Source of the DNA: an uncultured Steroidobacter sp.
Lineage (GTDB): Bacteria > Pseudomonadota > Gammaproteobacteria > Steroidobacterales > Steroidobacteraceae
Assembly (NCBI GenBank): GCA_946478975.1
Contig: CAMLEO010000039.1
Location: forward strand, 1-34,667
Direction: 5' to 3'
DNA length: 34,667 nucleotides
In this document: positions 25,714 to 33,869 of the stretch, one piece after another
Numbering within the stretch: position 1 is the stretch's first letter
How the letters are laid out: each line of letters opens with the position of its first letter
The notes under the pieces: generated by a model
What the model was told of the DNA's origin: nothing
Database searches by the model: none
What the model saw: only the letters and a program-made list of their open reading frames with translations
Translations under genes and position numbers: made by a program

Positions 25714-26400
25714 CTCCAGCTCGAAAACATCAGCAAAACATTTGCAGGCACACCACCGAGATGCGTGCTCGGTGGCGTGTCGCTGCAACTCGCGGCCGGC
25801 GAGTACATCGCCGTGATGGGCGAGTCGGGCACCGGCAAATCGACGCTGCTCAATCTGATCGCCGGCCTCGATATTCCAGACTCCGGGCGCATCACTTTGG
25901 ATGGCCAGGATCTCGGCTCACTCGACGACGCGGCTCGCACGCGTTTGCGTCGGGCCTGCATGGGCTTCGTGTTTCAAGCATTTCATTTGTTGCCGCACCT
26001 GAATGTGGAGCGCAACGTCGCGCTGCCGCTGGCGTTGAACGGCAAGAGCGGTCGTGAAGTAACGGAGCGGGTGCGCGAGTTGTTGAGCGCAGTCGGCATG
26101 CTCGAACGTGCGAACGCTTCGCCGTCGCAACTCTCCGGCGGCGAAATGCAACGCGTTGCCGTCGCGAGGGCGTTGGTTCATCGTCCCGCACTGGTGCTCG
26201 CCGACGAGCCGACCGGCAATCTCGATGCCGATTCCGCCGCCGAAGTGCTCGATCTGCTCGCTTCGCAACTCAAACGAGACAATGCGGCGGGCATTCTCGT
26301 TACTCATTCGGAGATCGCGGCGGCAACGACGGATCGTATCTTTCAGCTCTCCCGGCAAGGATTGGCGCCGCGCGTTGTGACTTCCGACGTCCGATCGTGA
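25711..26400 (+). CDS. attE: ABC transporter ATPase, LolD/AttE-like
   Basis: The 229-residue ATPase has Walker A GESGTGKS (37-44), Q-loop Gln89, signature LSGGEMQR (141-148) and Walker B LVLADEP (161-167) with the PTGNLD stretch typical of the MacB/LolD/FtsE group. It powers the FtsX-fold permease whose GTG start overlaps its stop (GTGA). With the following two genes it matches the AttEFGH arrangement first described in Agrobacterium. The gene symbol is by context and moderately sure. Confidence 0.88.
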   Translation: MLQLENISKTFAGTPPRCVLGGVSLQLAAGEYIAVMGESGTGKSTLLNLIAGLDIPDSGRITLDGQDLGSLDDAARTRLRRACMGFVFQAFHLLPHLNVERNVALPLALNGKSGREVTERVRELLSAVGMLERANASPSQLSGGEMQRVAVARALVHRPALVLADEPTGNLDADSAAEVLDLLASQLKRDNAAGILVTHSEIAAATTDRIFQLSRQGLAPRVVTSDVRS

Positions 26401-28946
26401 TTGCGCCACTGCTCATCGAGGCGGCGATCACCGGCCCGATGCGTCGGTCCCCGGGGCGGACGCTGCTGGCTGTGATCGCCATTGCGCTCGGCGTCGCGCT
26501 CGGGCTGGCGATTTATCTCATCAACCGTTCCGCCGCGGATGAAATATCTCTCGCGGCTCGCAGTCTGTATGGGCTCGCGGATCTGTCCATCGAAGGCAAC
26601 GCCGAAGGCTTCGATGAGAATTTATATCCACGCGTAGCCCGCGTTCCCGGTGTGCTCGTCGCAAGCCCGATGGTGGAAGTTTCGGCGAAGCTGGTCGGTC
26701 GTCGCGGCGCATTGACGTTGATGGGCCTCGACGGCTTTCGTTCGCGGCAACTGCAGCCTGCGATCGCCACCGCGATCATTCCGGCATCGCGCGATTCCCG
26801 AGAGCAGGGTGCGGACGAAGCAGCGAACGATGGAAGTATGGATGAACGCTCGGTGCTGTTGAGCGCGAGTGCTGCTCGTGAGCTGGGCCTGCGCGCGGGC
26901 GATCACATCGAGTTTCAAATCGGAACGCACAGAGAACGGCTGCGGGTTTCAGGAGTGTTGCCGTCGGCAGCATTGCGTGATTTCGCAGGCGTGGTCGACA
27001 TCGCGACGGCGCAGTGGTTGTTCGACAGTCTCGGCAAGCTTTCGCGGATCAATCTGCGCCTCGCCAGTGGCACCAGCCCAGCGCGTGTACGCGAGGCGCT
27101 CGCTGAGATCTTGCCGCCGTCCGTGAAAGTCACAACGCCGGGTGAAGCGACCGACGACGCCCTGCGGCTGTCGCGTGCGTATCGATCGAATCTCACTGCG
27201 CTGGCGCTGGTCGCGTTGTTCACTGGCGGGTTCTTCGTCTACTCCACGCAATCGTTGGCGACACTGCGACGGCGACGTGAGTTCGCGGTCATGCATGCGA
27301 TCGGTGTTACGCGCACGGAGCAGCTGTTTCTGATGCTCACGGGCAGTGTGATCGTGGGCGTGCTGGGCGCTGCTGCAGGCATCGTGCTCGGCATCGTGGT
27401 CGCTCGCATTGGCTTGTCCGCGCTCGGCGCCGATCTAGGTGCGGGCTACTTCAATGGTTTCGCGAGCGGTCTGGATGTTCACGCTGCCGAGATTGGCGTG
27501 TTCGCGGTTCTCGGGATTGGCGTCGCTGTGATCGGCGCGTTACGTCCGGCGTTGGATGCGGCACGAGTGCCGACAGCAAGTGCGCTCAAGGCGGGTGATG
27601 TGACCAGCGGGGAAGCTCAGTCGCACGGCTGGACGGTGCTGATCATGGGTGTGCTTGCCGTCATCGCTTTGTTATTGCCGCCGATCGGCGGATTGCCGCT
27701 GCCGGGCTTTGTCGCCATTGCTTTATTGTTGATCGCCGCGGTGATCGGCATGCCGTCGGTCGTGCGCTTCGTGCTTCGCCATGCGCCGAGAATGCGAGCT
27801 GTGCCTTATGAGATTGCCATCGCGCAGATCTCCGGTACCGCGCGCTACGCGACGCTGAGCGTGTCGGCGATCATTGTGAGTTTCAGCTTGATGGCCTCGA
27901 TGGCCATCATGGTCACGTCGTTTCGCGATTCGCTCGATCACTGGACGCAGCGATTGCTGCCGGCCGATTTGTATCTGCGCGTCGGCTATGTCGGTCAAAC
28001 CGCGTATATCGACGAGTCGTTGGTGCGGTCGATGGCGCGCCTGCCGGGTGTGGAGCGCGTCGCGTTCAGTCGCTTCGGGCGAGTGCAGCTCGCGGCCGAT
28101 CGTCCGGCTGTGACATTGATCGCGCGCACGATGGATCTCGAACATCCCGACCGCATGTTGTGGTTGATGAATAGTGCGAGCGGTCCCGTCGAGCCCGGCT
28201 CGATTCCGGTCTGGATCAACGAGGCTGCCGCGGATCTGTTCGCGATCAAGACTGGCGCGACGCTACGCTTCGAGCTTGCAGGCAAGCCGGTCGTCGCGTC
28301 GGTGCGCGGCGTGTGGCGGGATTACGAACATCAGAACGGTGCGATCGTGATGGATCGCGATGAGTACGCTCGGGTGACCGGAGATCGCAAGATCAATACG
28401 GTGTGGTTCTGGCTGGACGATTCGGTGGATGTCGCCGCGGTCGGCAATTCGGTGCGCGATCTCATGCCGCCCGGAACGGAGCACGACATGCGCACGCCGG
28501 GTCAGTTGCGTCGGTTGTCGCTCGCAGCGTTCGATCGAACGTTTGCGATCACGTATTTGCTGGAGCTGGTGGCGGTGACGATTGGCTTGTTTGGTATCGC
28601 CGCCGGCATCAGCGCGCAGGTGCTCGCTCGCCGCAGCGAGTTCGGAGCGCTTCGTCACATCGGCTTCACACGAGGCCAGATCGCGACGATGTTGTCGATC
28701 GAGGGCGCCGTGCTGGGCGCGCTCGGTGTGATTGTCGGCCTGGTCACCGGCGGCGTCATCGGGCTCATCCTCATCTATGTGGTCAATCGACAGTCGTTCC
28801 ACTGGAGCATGGATCTGAGCGTGCCGGGCGGGCTGCTGACGGGCTTGAGCCTGGCGTTGGTGGTGGCCGCTGCGTTGATTGCCGTGGTCAGCGGACGGCA
28901 GGCGATGGGCGGCGAAGTCGTGCGCGCGGTCAGGGAGGACTGGTGA
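26397..28946 (+). CDS. FtsX-fold ABC permease, AttF/AttG-like fusion
   Basis: The 849-residue protein has one helix near residues 23-42, a large extracytoplasmic domain, then four or five helices (about 265-460), a second helix group beginning YATLSVSAIIVSFSLMASMA, a second extracytoplasmic domain and three C-terminal helices. That is two FtsX/MacB-type permease halves in one chain, about ten membrane helices. FtsX-fold permeases of this sort use ATP to move lipids, lipoproteins or peptides from the periplasmic side rather than across the membrane. The GTG start is fixed by the GTGA overlap with attE. Its TGA overlaps the attH ATG by one base. Confidence 0.88.
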   Translation: MIAPLLIEAAITGPMRRSPGRTLLAVIAIALGVALGLAIYLINRSAADEISLAARSLYGLADLSIEGNAEGFDENLYPRVARVPGVLVASPMVEVSAKLVGRRGALTLMGLDGFRSRQLQPAIATAIIPASRDSREQGADEAANDGSMDERSVLLSASAARELGLRAGDHIEFQIGTHRERLRVSGVLPSAALRDFAGVVDIATAQWLFDSLGKLSRINLRLASGTSPARVREALAEILPPSVKVTTPGEATDDALRLSRAYRSNLTALALVALFTGGFFVYSTQSLATLRRRREFAVMHAIGVTRTEQLFLMLTGSVIVGVLGAAAGIVLGIVVARIGLSALGADLGAGYFNGFASGLDVHAAEIGVFAVLGIGVAVIGALRPALDAARVPTASALKAGDVTSGEAQSHGWTVLIMGVLAVIALLLPPIGGLPLPGFVAIALLLIAAVIGMPSVVRFVLRHAPRMRAVPYEIAIAQISGTARYATLSVSAIIVSFSLMASMAIMVTSFRDSLDHWTQRLLPADLYLRVGYVGQTAYIDESLVRSMARLPGVERVAFSRFGRVQLAADRPAVTLIARTMDLEHPDRMLWLMNSASGPVEPGSIPVWINEAAADLFAIKTGATLRFELAGKPVVASVRGVWRDYEHQNGAIVMDRDEYARVTGDRKINTVWFWLDDSVDVAAVGNSVRDLMPPGTEHDMRTPGQLRRLSLAAFDRTFAITYLLELVAVTIGLFGIAAGISAQVLARRSEFGALRHIGFTRGQIATMLSIEGAVLGALGVIVGLVTGGVIGLILIYVVNRQSFHWSMDLSVPGGLLTGLSLALVVAAALIAVVSGRQAMGGEVVRAVREDW

Positions 28947-30013
28947 TGCGCCTCGCGCCAATGTTTCTTGTCGCTCTGCTCGTGTTCAGCTTGGGTGCGG
29001 TCGCAGATGAAGCGGCTGTGGTGCCGGGCTATCGCATCGAGTTGCCGCGCGATGAGGGAAGTCATCCGCAGTTCAAGACGGAGTGGTGGTACCTCACTGG
29101 CTGGCTGGAGAACGGTGCTCACGAGCCGGTGGGATTTCAGCTCACGTTCTTTCGTTCGCGCACCGGCATCGATCAAGACAATCCGTCGCGCTTCGCGTTG
29201 AAACAAATCTTGTTTGCGCACCTGGCGGTCAGCGATCCGCGGCGGGGATCGTTGTTACATCACGAGAAGTCGGCGCGTCCGGGCTTCGGGCTTGCCGATG
29301 CATCTGGGCAGATGCTCGATGTTTATATCGATGACTGGCGGCTGCGGCGTGAAGGTGACATCTACTACGCGGCCGCTTCCACCGACGATTTGAAGCTGGA
29401 TTTGCGCTTGCAGTCGCAAGCGCCGCCGTTGCTTCAAGGCGATCAGGGCTTCAGCCAAAAAGGCCCGCAGCCGGGCTCCGCCAGTTACTACTACAGCCTG
29501 CCGCAGCTTGCGGTGACGGGGCGCGTCGTCATCGAGGGTCGCGAGCGGACGGTGAAGGGGCGTGCGTGGTTCGACCATGAATGGTCGGGCGCGATTGTCG
29601 ATGAGCAGGCGCGAGGTTGGGATTGGGTCGGCCTCAATCTCGATGACGGTGGCGCCGCAATGATGTTTCAAATGCGTGGCGATCAAGCCAGCGAGCTATG
29701 GGCGGCGGCGAGCTGGCGCGCCGGTTCGGGCGGCGAAGCGGTGAAATACAAACCGCAGGATGTGGCTTGGAAGCCCCAGCGTTATTGGCGTTCACCACGC
29801 ACCGGCATTCGTTATCCCGTCGAGTGGGAAGTCACGATCGGCGATCGTGTCGTGACCTTGCGTCCGTTGATGGACGATCAGGAAAATGACGCGAGCGGCA
29901 GCACCGGAACTGTGTATTGGGAAGGCGCGGTGCGCGCCTTCGATGCGCAGAACAAGCCGATTGGTCGCGGCTATCTGGAGCTCACCGGCTACGGCGAGAA
30001 GATTCGTTTGTAG
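28946..30013 (+). CDS. attH: AttH-like lipocalin-domain protein (CrtC family)
   Basis: The 355-residue exported protein has a signal peptide (MRLAPMFLVALLVFSLGAVA) and two lipocalin-like beta-barrel domains of the AttH/CrtC family; recognisable blocks are FKTEWWYLTGWL, VGFQLTFFRSRT, RAWFDHEWSG and WDWVGLNLDDG. The family includes carotenoid 1,2-hydratase (CrtC), but no other carotenoid genes are nearby, and beside an FtsX-type ABC pair the name AttH fits better. It probably binds a hydrophobic cargo in the periplasm. The ATG overlaps the permease stop (TGATG) and has a strong GGGAGG 7 bases upstream. Confidence 0.87.
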   Translation: MRLAPMFLVALLVFSLGAVADEAAVVPGYRIELPRDEGSHPQFKTEWWYLTGWLENGAHEPVGFQLTFFRSRTGIDQDNPSRFALKQILFAHLAVSDPRRGSLLHHEKSARPGFGLADASGQMLDVYIDDWRLRREGDIYYAAASTDDLKLDLRLQSQAPPLLQGDQGFSQKGPQPGSASYYYSLPQLAVTGRVVIEGRERTVKGRAWFDHEWSGAIVDEQARGWDWVGLNLDDGGAAMMFQMRGDQASELWAAASWRAGSGGEAVKYKPQDVAWKPQRYWRSPRTGIRYPVEWEVTIGDRVVTLRPLMDDQENDASGSTGTVYWEGAVRAFDAQNKPIGRGYLELTGYGEKIRL

Positions 30014-30022
30014 CCTGGTCGG

Positions 30023-30352
30023 TCACGCCGACTTCGGCTGCCAGACTTTGCACCAGCCATGTGAGTTCACGAGCTTGCCCGTGAACAGCGCGCACGGCCG
30101 CCATTCCTCGCCTTCCTGCCCCTTCAGCTGCATGCAGTTTGAACATGAGCTGCCGGCCTTGTGCTGCGGGACTTTGTTTGTATCGATCTTGGTCGCGTCA
30201 TGGACGTAGCCCATGGCTTTCGCCAGCGACTCGTTCTCATCCATGTGCGGCAACATCTGCTCCGCCGCCGCCTCAGTCGCGATCGTCACTACAGGCAACG
30301 CGGTGAGCGCGATCTTCAGTACCGCACGGCGATCAAAGCGAGCATCGGTCAT
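30023..30352 (-). CDS. High-potential iron-sulfur protein (HiPIP)
   Basis: The 109-residue precursor has a twin-arginine signal (FDRRAVLKIAL, then the ALPVVTIATEAAA region) and a mature part of about 75 residues with the HiPIP cysteine set Cys70, Cys73, Cys87 and Cys101 (CSNC, RPCALF, GWC), which holds one 4Fe-4S cluster. It acts as a periplasmic one-electron carrier, usually between a cytochrome bc1 complex and a terminal oxidase or reaction centre; the partner here is unknown. GAGGT lies 8 bases before the ATG. It converges on attH with a 9-base gap. Confidence 0.94.
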   Translation of the reverse strand: MTDARFDRRAVLKIALTALPVVTIATEAAAEQMLPHMDENESLAKAMGYVHDATKIDTNKVPQHKAGSSCSNCMQLKGQEGEEWRPCALFTGKLVNSHGWCKVWQPKSA

Positions 30353-30472
30353 GGAGCAAACCTCGAGTGGCTGGCGACTGCTGGCGATCGCAATCTTAGA
30401 CCGGCGCGTTGCTCACTCGCGGCGCTCTCGACATTACTTCACGTTAAGAATCTTTCGATCCTTTCGGATGCC

Positions 30473-30796
30473 TCAGGCGTGCTTCGTCTCCTCGTCGATG
30501 ATGGCGATGCACCTGATTGCACAGGCCCGGCAGATGAGCGCCCGGCTTGTTGCCTGAGCCATCGGTCCCACCGCGTGCGCAGTGAGCCCACAGAACGAGC
30601 ACTGCGGCGGCTCTGCTGAAACGGCCTTGATCCTGAATTTTTCCTCGATGCTTGCCATTTCGCGAGTCGCTGCATTCAGCTCGGACAGCGCTGCAAGCAT
30701 TTCCGGGTCTCGCAGCTCCACGCCGAAAGTATCCTTCAAGAATGTGAGTTCTTGCGGATCGAGTTTGGAGCGGATGCTGTTGAGCGGATCAGTCAT
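30473..30796 (-). CDS. Orphan ClpX-type C4 zinc-finger protein
   Basis: The 107-residue product has a helical N-terminal half (about 1-60) and a C-terminal zinc finger, Cys66-x2-Cys69-x19-Cys89-x2-Cys92, plus Cys96. The sequence CSFCGLTAHAVGPMA with LICRACAIRCIAIIDEE follows the zinc domain of ClpX (CSFCGKSQHEV... ICDECVDLC), one residue longer between the pairs. In ClpX this domain dimerises and binds adaptors and substrates of the ClpXP protease; here it stands alone with no ATPase. It may compete for or deliver ClpX partners. There is no clear ribosome site before the ATG. It lies between rraA and the HiPIP gene on the same strand. Confidence 0.85.
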   Translation of the reverse strand: MTDPLNSIRSKLDPQELTFLKDTFGVELRDPEMLAALSELNAATREMASIEEKFRIKAVSAEPPQCSFCGLTAHAVGPMAQATSRALICRACAIRCIAIIDEETKHA

Positions 30797-30847
30797 GGTC
30801 GGTGTCGTCGTGGATTGCGATCGTCAGTGTCTTCACGCTTGTGTCTT

Positions 30848-31330
30848 TCAACCAACGAGCTGCCGGCGCGCGACGACCATGCCGTCCTCGTCCGCATACA
30901 ACCAGTCGCCCGGACGAAATGTCACGCCGCCGAAGCGGACGTCGATGTCACGTTGACCTTCGCCGCGTTTATCTGTTTTGACGGGATGAGTGCCGAGGGC
31001 TTTGACGCCAAGGGGTAGGGTGGCGAGGGCGGCGGAGTCGCGGATGCAGCCGTAGACGACGATGCCGGACCAGCCGTTGTCGACGGCTTTCTTGGCGAGC
31101 ATGTCGCCGACGACGGCGCGGCGCATGGAGCCGCCGGCGTCGATGACGAGCACGCGGCCGTCGCCGGGCTCGCCAGTGAGCTCGCGCACCAGCGAGTTAT
31201 CTTCGAAACATTTGATGGTGGCGATCGGGCCGGCGAAGCGAAATTCGCCGCCGTAGTCGTGCAGCGGCAGCTCGCAAACATCCAGCTCGTCGCTGAACTG
31301 ATCGCAGAGATCGGCGGTTTTGATGTCCAA
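30848..31330 (-). CDS. rraA: RraA-family protein (RNase E inhibitor or HMG/CHA aldolase)
   Basis: The 160-residue protein has the RraA core GDMLAKKAVDNGWSGIVVYG followed by CIRD, and an early TADLCDQFSDEL segment. The size is that of E. coli RraA, which binds RNase E and lowers its activity; close relatives are 4-hydroxy-4-methyl-2-oxoglutarate aldolases, and both have the GD..RD pattern, so the function is not settled by sequence. The start is TTG at 31330: GGAG lies 6 bases upstream and no other in-frame start exists. That ribosome site and the first base of the TTG are inside an 11-bp hairpin. It follows the SPOR-like gene by 51 bases. Confidence 0.9.
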   Translation of the reverse strand: MDIKTADLCDQFSDELDVCELPLHDYGGEFRFAGPIATIKCFEDNSLVRELTGEPGDGRVLVIDAGGSMRRAVVGDMLAKKAVDNGWSGIVVYGCIRDSAALATLPLGVKALGTHPVKTDKRGEGQRDIDVRFGGVTFRPGDWLYADEDGMVVARRQLVG

Positions 31331-31370
31331 GGCACACTCCGTCGGTACCCGTTCAGGGTGGAGTGTGCCT
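31330..31370 (-). promoter_or_regulatory. 11-bp hairpin covering the rraA ribosome-binding site
   Basis: AGGCACACTCC (31330-31340) and GGAGTGTGCCT (31360-31370) are perfectly complementary, with a 19-base loop. In the minus-strand transcript the 3' arm contains the GGAG ribosome site and the first U of the rraA UUG start, so folding would block initiation. The hairpin also begins 11 bases after the stop of the upstream gene, so a processing or termination role is possible, but no U-run follows it. Confidence 0.65.
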
Positions 31371-31381
31371 CGAAACTACGA

Positions 31382-33694
31382 TTATTTCTTCTTGCCGAGC
31401 AGGCGCGACAGCAGCGAGTTGTTCTGCGGCATCTTGCGAATGCCGCTCTCCGACAGCTCCACTTCGCGGGCTTCTTCCAGCAGTTCTTCTGCAAGGCTCT
31501 TCTTGAGCGTCTTGTGCTTTCCGGTGCTGCTCGCTGCGCGCGTCGGCTCGGAGCGCTTCATTGCGGGAGCGGCGGCTTTGGCGGCGATCTTGCCGTCCGG
31601 CGCCATCGCCTTGTGCACGCCAGTGCCATTCAACTTGAACGCACCCGTGGCGCCCGGCTTGAACTGGCCGTTCTTGATCGCACCAGTCGCGCCCGGCCTG
31701 AACGAGCCGTTGGCGGGATTCAGCGAGCCCGACGCACTCGGGCGGAACGCGCCCGTGGCGACCGGATCAACTTCCATCGTCACCGTCGGCACAACCGGCG
31801 GCGCACGGCGAGCGTTGTTCAGCTCGACCACATTGTTCTTCGGCTCTTCGACCGGCTCCGCACGGCGCGGCTGAGGCGCATCCTTGAAGCGCGCTTGTTC
31901 AGCAACGCTGATACGAATGACCGACGGTGAAGCAAAGAACGTTTTCAGATAACCGCTGACCGCTTCCGCGGACACGTCTTCTTTGAAGAAGCCGAGACGC
32001 AGCGAGTGCACGATCTTGCCGCTGCCGGCCGTCGCGACCGAATACAAGCTGTACGCCTCGAAGATGTCGAGGTGCGGCATGGCGTCCAGGTTCACGGGCT
32101 GATCGGACGCTGCGAGCTGAATCGCGTACCACTTCTCCTGCGCGGCATCGTTCATCTCTTCGTTGGTCAGCGCGCGAATCGTCTGCGTGCTGTCGAGATT
32201 CGGATGAACGAGCGCCGGATCGCGCACGGGCAGCGTCGGTACCACAGGCTTTGCAGCCGCCGGCGCGGGCGCAGCTTTGGCAGCGACCGGAGCAGCGGGC
32301 TTCGCAGGCGTTTCGGTCTTCTTTGCAACAGGCGCAGCGGACGCGGCTGGAGCAGCAACAGGCTTCGCGGGTGCGGCCGGAGCGGCAGCAGATTTCGCGG
32401 GCGCCACCGTAGCAGCAGGCTTCGCGGGTGTCACCGGAGCTGCGGCTTGCTTCGCCGGCGCGGCAGGCTTCGCAGCTACCGCAGGCTTGGCGGCGGCCGG
32501 AGGCGTCGGAGCCTTTTTGTTTGCTACTGCCGGAGCGGGCGCCTTGGCATTCGGCGCGGGCGACGCGAGCGTCGGCGGATCTTCGAACAGGTCGAGTTCG
32601 AAGTCCTCGACATCTTCGATCTTCACGCCTTTGCCAACGTGATAAGGCGTGGCGGGGCCATTCGATTTCTGCGCGGTCGCCGGCGTCGGCACCGGATCAG
32701 AGAACGTCAGCGCGGGCACGCGCACGCTGGCAGCAGTGTCCAGCTTCGGCGGCACCGTTTGCGGCGCCGGCGGAGTCGCGGGCTTGGCCGCAACGGCGGA
32801 AGCTGCAGGAGCAGGCGCTGCGGCCTTGGCCGCTGCTCTCAGCTTGCTCGTATCCAGCGCAGCGAAGCGGCCGCTCAGCAAGCCAACAGCCAACGGTTCT
32901 TTGCCCGGGTTGGTGTTGTTGCCCAGCGTGGGAGCTTCTTCTTCCCAGCTCATGTCGTCGAGGCCGATGGCTTCGGAGATCGACTTGATTTTGGGCAGCG
33001 ACGAGGAGGTGGCGGCAGCCTTGGTCTGCTCGTCCGGTTCCCACGTCATCTCATATACGTCGTCGCCATTCTTCTTGGCAGCGACAGCGGGTGCTTTGGC
33101 AGGCTGCGGTGCCTTGGCGGCAGGCGCCGGAGCCGCAGGTTTCGTCGCGGCGACTGGAGCAACAGCAGGAGCCGGCGCAGCTTTCGCGACGACCGGAGCG
33201 GCGGCAACGGGAGCCGGAGCGGCAGCGCGCGCGACTTGCGGCGCGGGTGTTTGAACGGGAGCGGTAACAGGGGCGGCAGCAACCGGACGCGCAGGAGCGG
33301 GAGCCGGAACAGCAGCGACAGGAGCTGGAACAGGCGCTGGTGCTCGCTCGGGCACATAGCCGCGAGTGAAGCGACGATCTTCGTCGCTCAAGCTGGTCGT
33401 GAATGCAGTCGGATACTGCTGGCGCACGACCGTGAGGACGCGTTCAGCATGTGCCTCGTTGGTGAAAAAGCCGAGGCGCAGGCGATGGCGCGTGCGTCCA
33501 TCTTCGACGCGCGCGACTTGATAAAGTTTGTAATTTTCCAGCCCCGGGATATTGCGCCCGGTGGTCGGCACCGGCGCGATCGAGGCACACAGGTTGATTA
33601 CAAACAGCTGAGTACCGCTCCCTGCGTTTGGAGAAACGATGGGCGGCTGTGAGCTGTCGGGCTCCACATAGACCTTGCTGGTGTTCTCTTCCAC
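31382..33694 (-). CDS. Ala/Pro-rich protein with two SPOR-like repeats
   Basis: The product of about 770 residues holds two similar blocks, one near the start (about 30-109; QLFVINL, then RHRLRLGFFTNEAHAERVL) and one later (about 522-603; WYAIQLA, then VHSLRLGFFKEDVSAEAVSG). Each follows the SPOR (peptidoglycan-binding) fold pattern. Between them lie some 400 residues of Ala/Pro/Lys-rich linker, with acidic islands such as DVEDFELDLFEDPP. After the second block comes a set of GATGAF-like repeats and a basic C-terminus (LLSRLLGKKK). There is no signal or membrane segment, odd for a peptidoglycan binder. I prefer the GTG at 33694, with GGGGA 7 bases upstream; a GTG at 33721 sits against a hairpin. 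The leader carries a c-di-GMP riboswitch. Confidence 0.78.
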   Translation of the reverse strand: MEENTSKVYVEPDSSQPPIVSPNAGSGTQLFVINLCASIAPVPTTGRNIPGLENYKLYQVARVEDGRTRHRLRLGFFTNEAHAERVLTVVRQQYPTAFTTSLSDEDRRFTRGYVPERAPAPVPAPVAAVPAPAPARPVAAAPVTAPVQTPAPQVARAAAPAPVAAAPVVAKAAPAPAVAPVAATKPAAPAPAAKAPQPAKAPAVAAKKNGDDVYEMTWEPDEQTKAAATSSSLPKIKSISEAIGLDDMSWEEEAPTLGNNTNPGKEPLAVGLLSGRFAALDTSKLRAAAKAAAPAPAASAVAAKPATPPAPQTVPPKLDTAASVRVPALTFSDPVPTPATAQKSNGPATPYHVGKGVKIEDVEDFELDLFEDPPTLASPAPNAKAPAPAVANKKAPTPPAAAKPAVAAKPAAPAKQAAAPVTPAKPAATVAPAKSAAAPAAPAKPVAAPAASAAPVAKKTETPAKPAAPVAAKAAPAPAAAKPVVPTLPVRDPALVHPNLDSTQTIRALTNEEMNDAAQEKWYAIQLAASDQPVNLDAMPHLDIFEAYSLYSVATAGSGKIVHSLRLGFFKEDVSAEAVSGYLKTFFASPSVIRISVAEQARFKDAPQPRRAEPVEEPKNNVVELNNARRAPPVVPTVTMEVDPVATGAFRPSASGSLNPANGSFRPGATGAIKNGQFKPGATGAFKLNGTGVHKAMAPDGKIAAKAAAPAMKRSEPTRAASSTGKHKTLKKSLAEELLEEAREVELSESGIRKMPQNNSLLSRLLGKKK

Positions 33695-33720
33695 GTTCTC
33701 TTCCCCGACCCATAACACCA

Positions 33721-33737
33721 CGCATCACCATGATGCG
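33721..33737 (-). promoter_or_regulatory. 7-bp hairpin just before the SPOR-like gene
   Basis: CGCATCA (33721-33727) and TGATGCG (33731-33737) pair perfectly around a 3-base loop. In the transcript the stem ends on the first base of the GTG at 33721, so that start would be poorly reachable. The hairpin is part of the long leader behind the riboswitch. Confidence 0.5.
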
Positions 33738-33750
33738 CGCGGTGGACGCC

Positions 33751-33853
33751 GCAACGGTTCACAAATCATTTCGGCGGGGGGAAGCGCGCTTATGCATTCG
33801 CGCTCTAGTGCACGGCAGTTTCGCTATTTTGTTTTGTTGGCGAAACCGTTGCC
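33751..33853 (-). promoter_or_regulatory. Likely expression platform of the c-di-GMP riboswitch
   Basis: In the minus-strand transcript GGCAAC (33853-33848) can pair with the GUUGCC that closes the aptamer (33875-33870). The overlapping GCAACGGUU (33852-33844) is perfectly complementary to AACCGUUGC (33759-33751) nearer the start codon. A further 7-bp hairpin pairs 33818-33824 with 33840-33846. These pairings exclude one another, which is how riboswitch platforms switch. No U-run terminator is visible, so control of translation or rho access is more likely than intrinsic termination. The rest of 33722-34068 has no gene that I can see. Confidence 0.55.
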
Positions 33854-33869
33854 GCTGGTGCGGCTCCGT

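Noticed and set aside
30425..30472. Terminator between the zinc-finger and HiPIP genes
   Set aside because: Only a 4-bp ATCC-GAAA-GGAT hairpin with a short T-rich tail is present, too weak to call.
32200..33350. Tandem DNA repeat array or CRISPR within the Ala/Pro coding region
   Set aside because: The repetition comes from low-complexity Ala/Pro/Lys codons with irregular unit length; there are no constant repeats with unique spacers.
32006..33652. Long plus-strand open frame (548 codons) opposite the SPOR-like gene
   Set aside because: It is the antisense shadow of a GC-rich Ala/Pro linker; the translation is Arg/Gly-rich with no domain, and the minus-strand gene has recognisable repeats.
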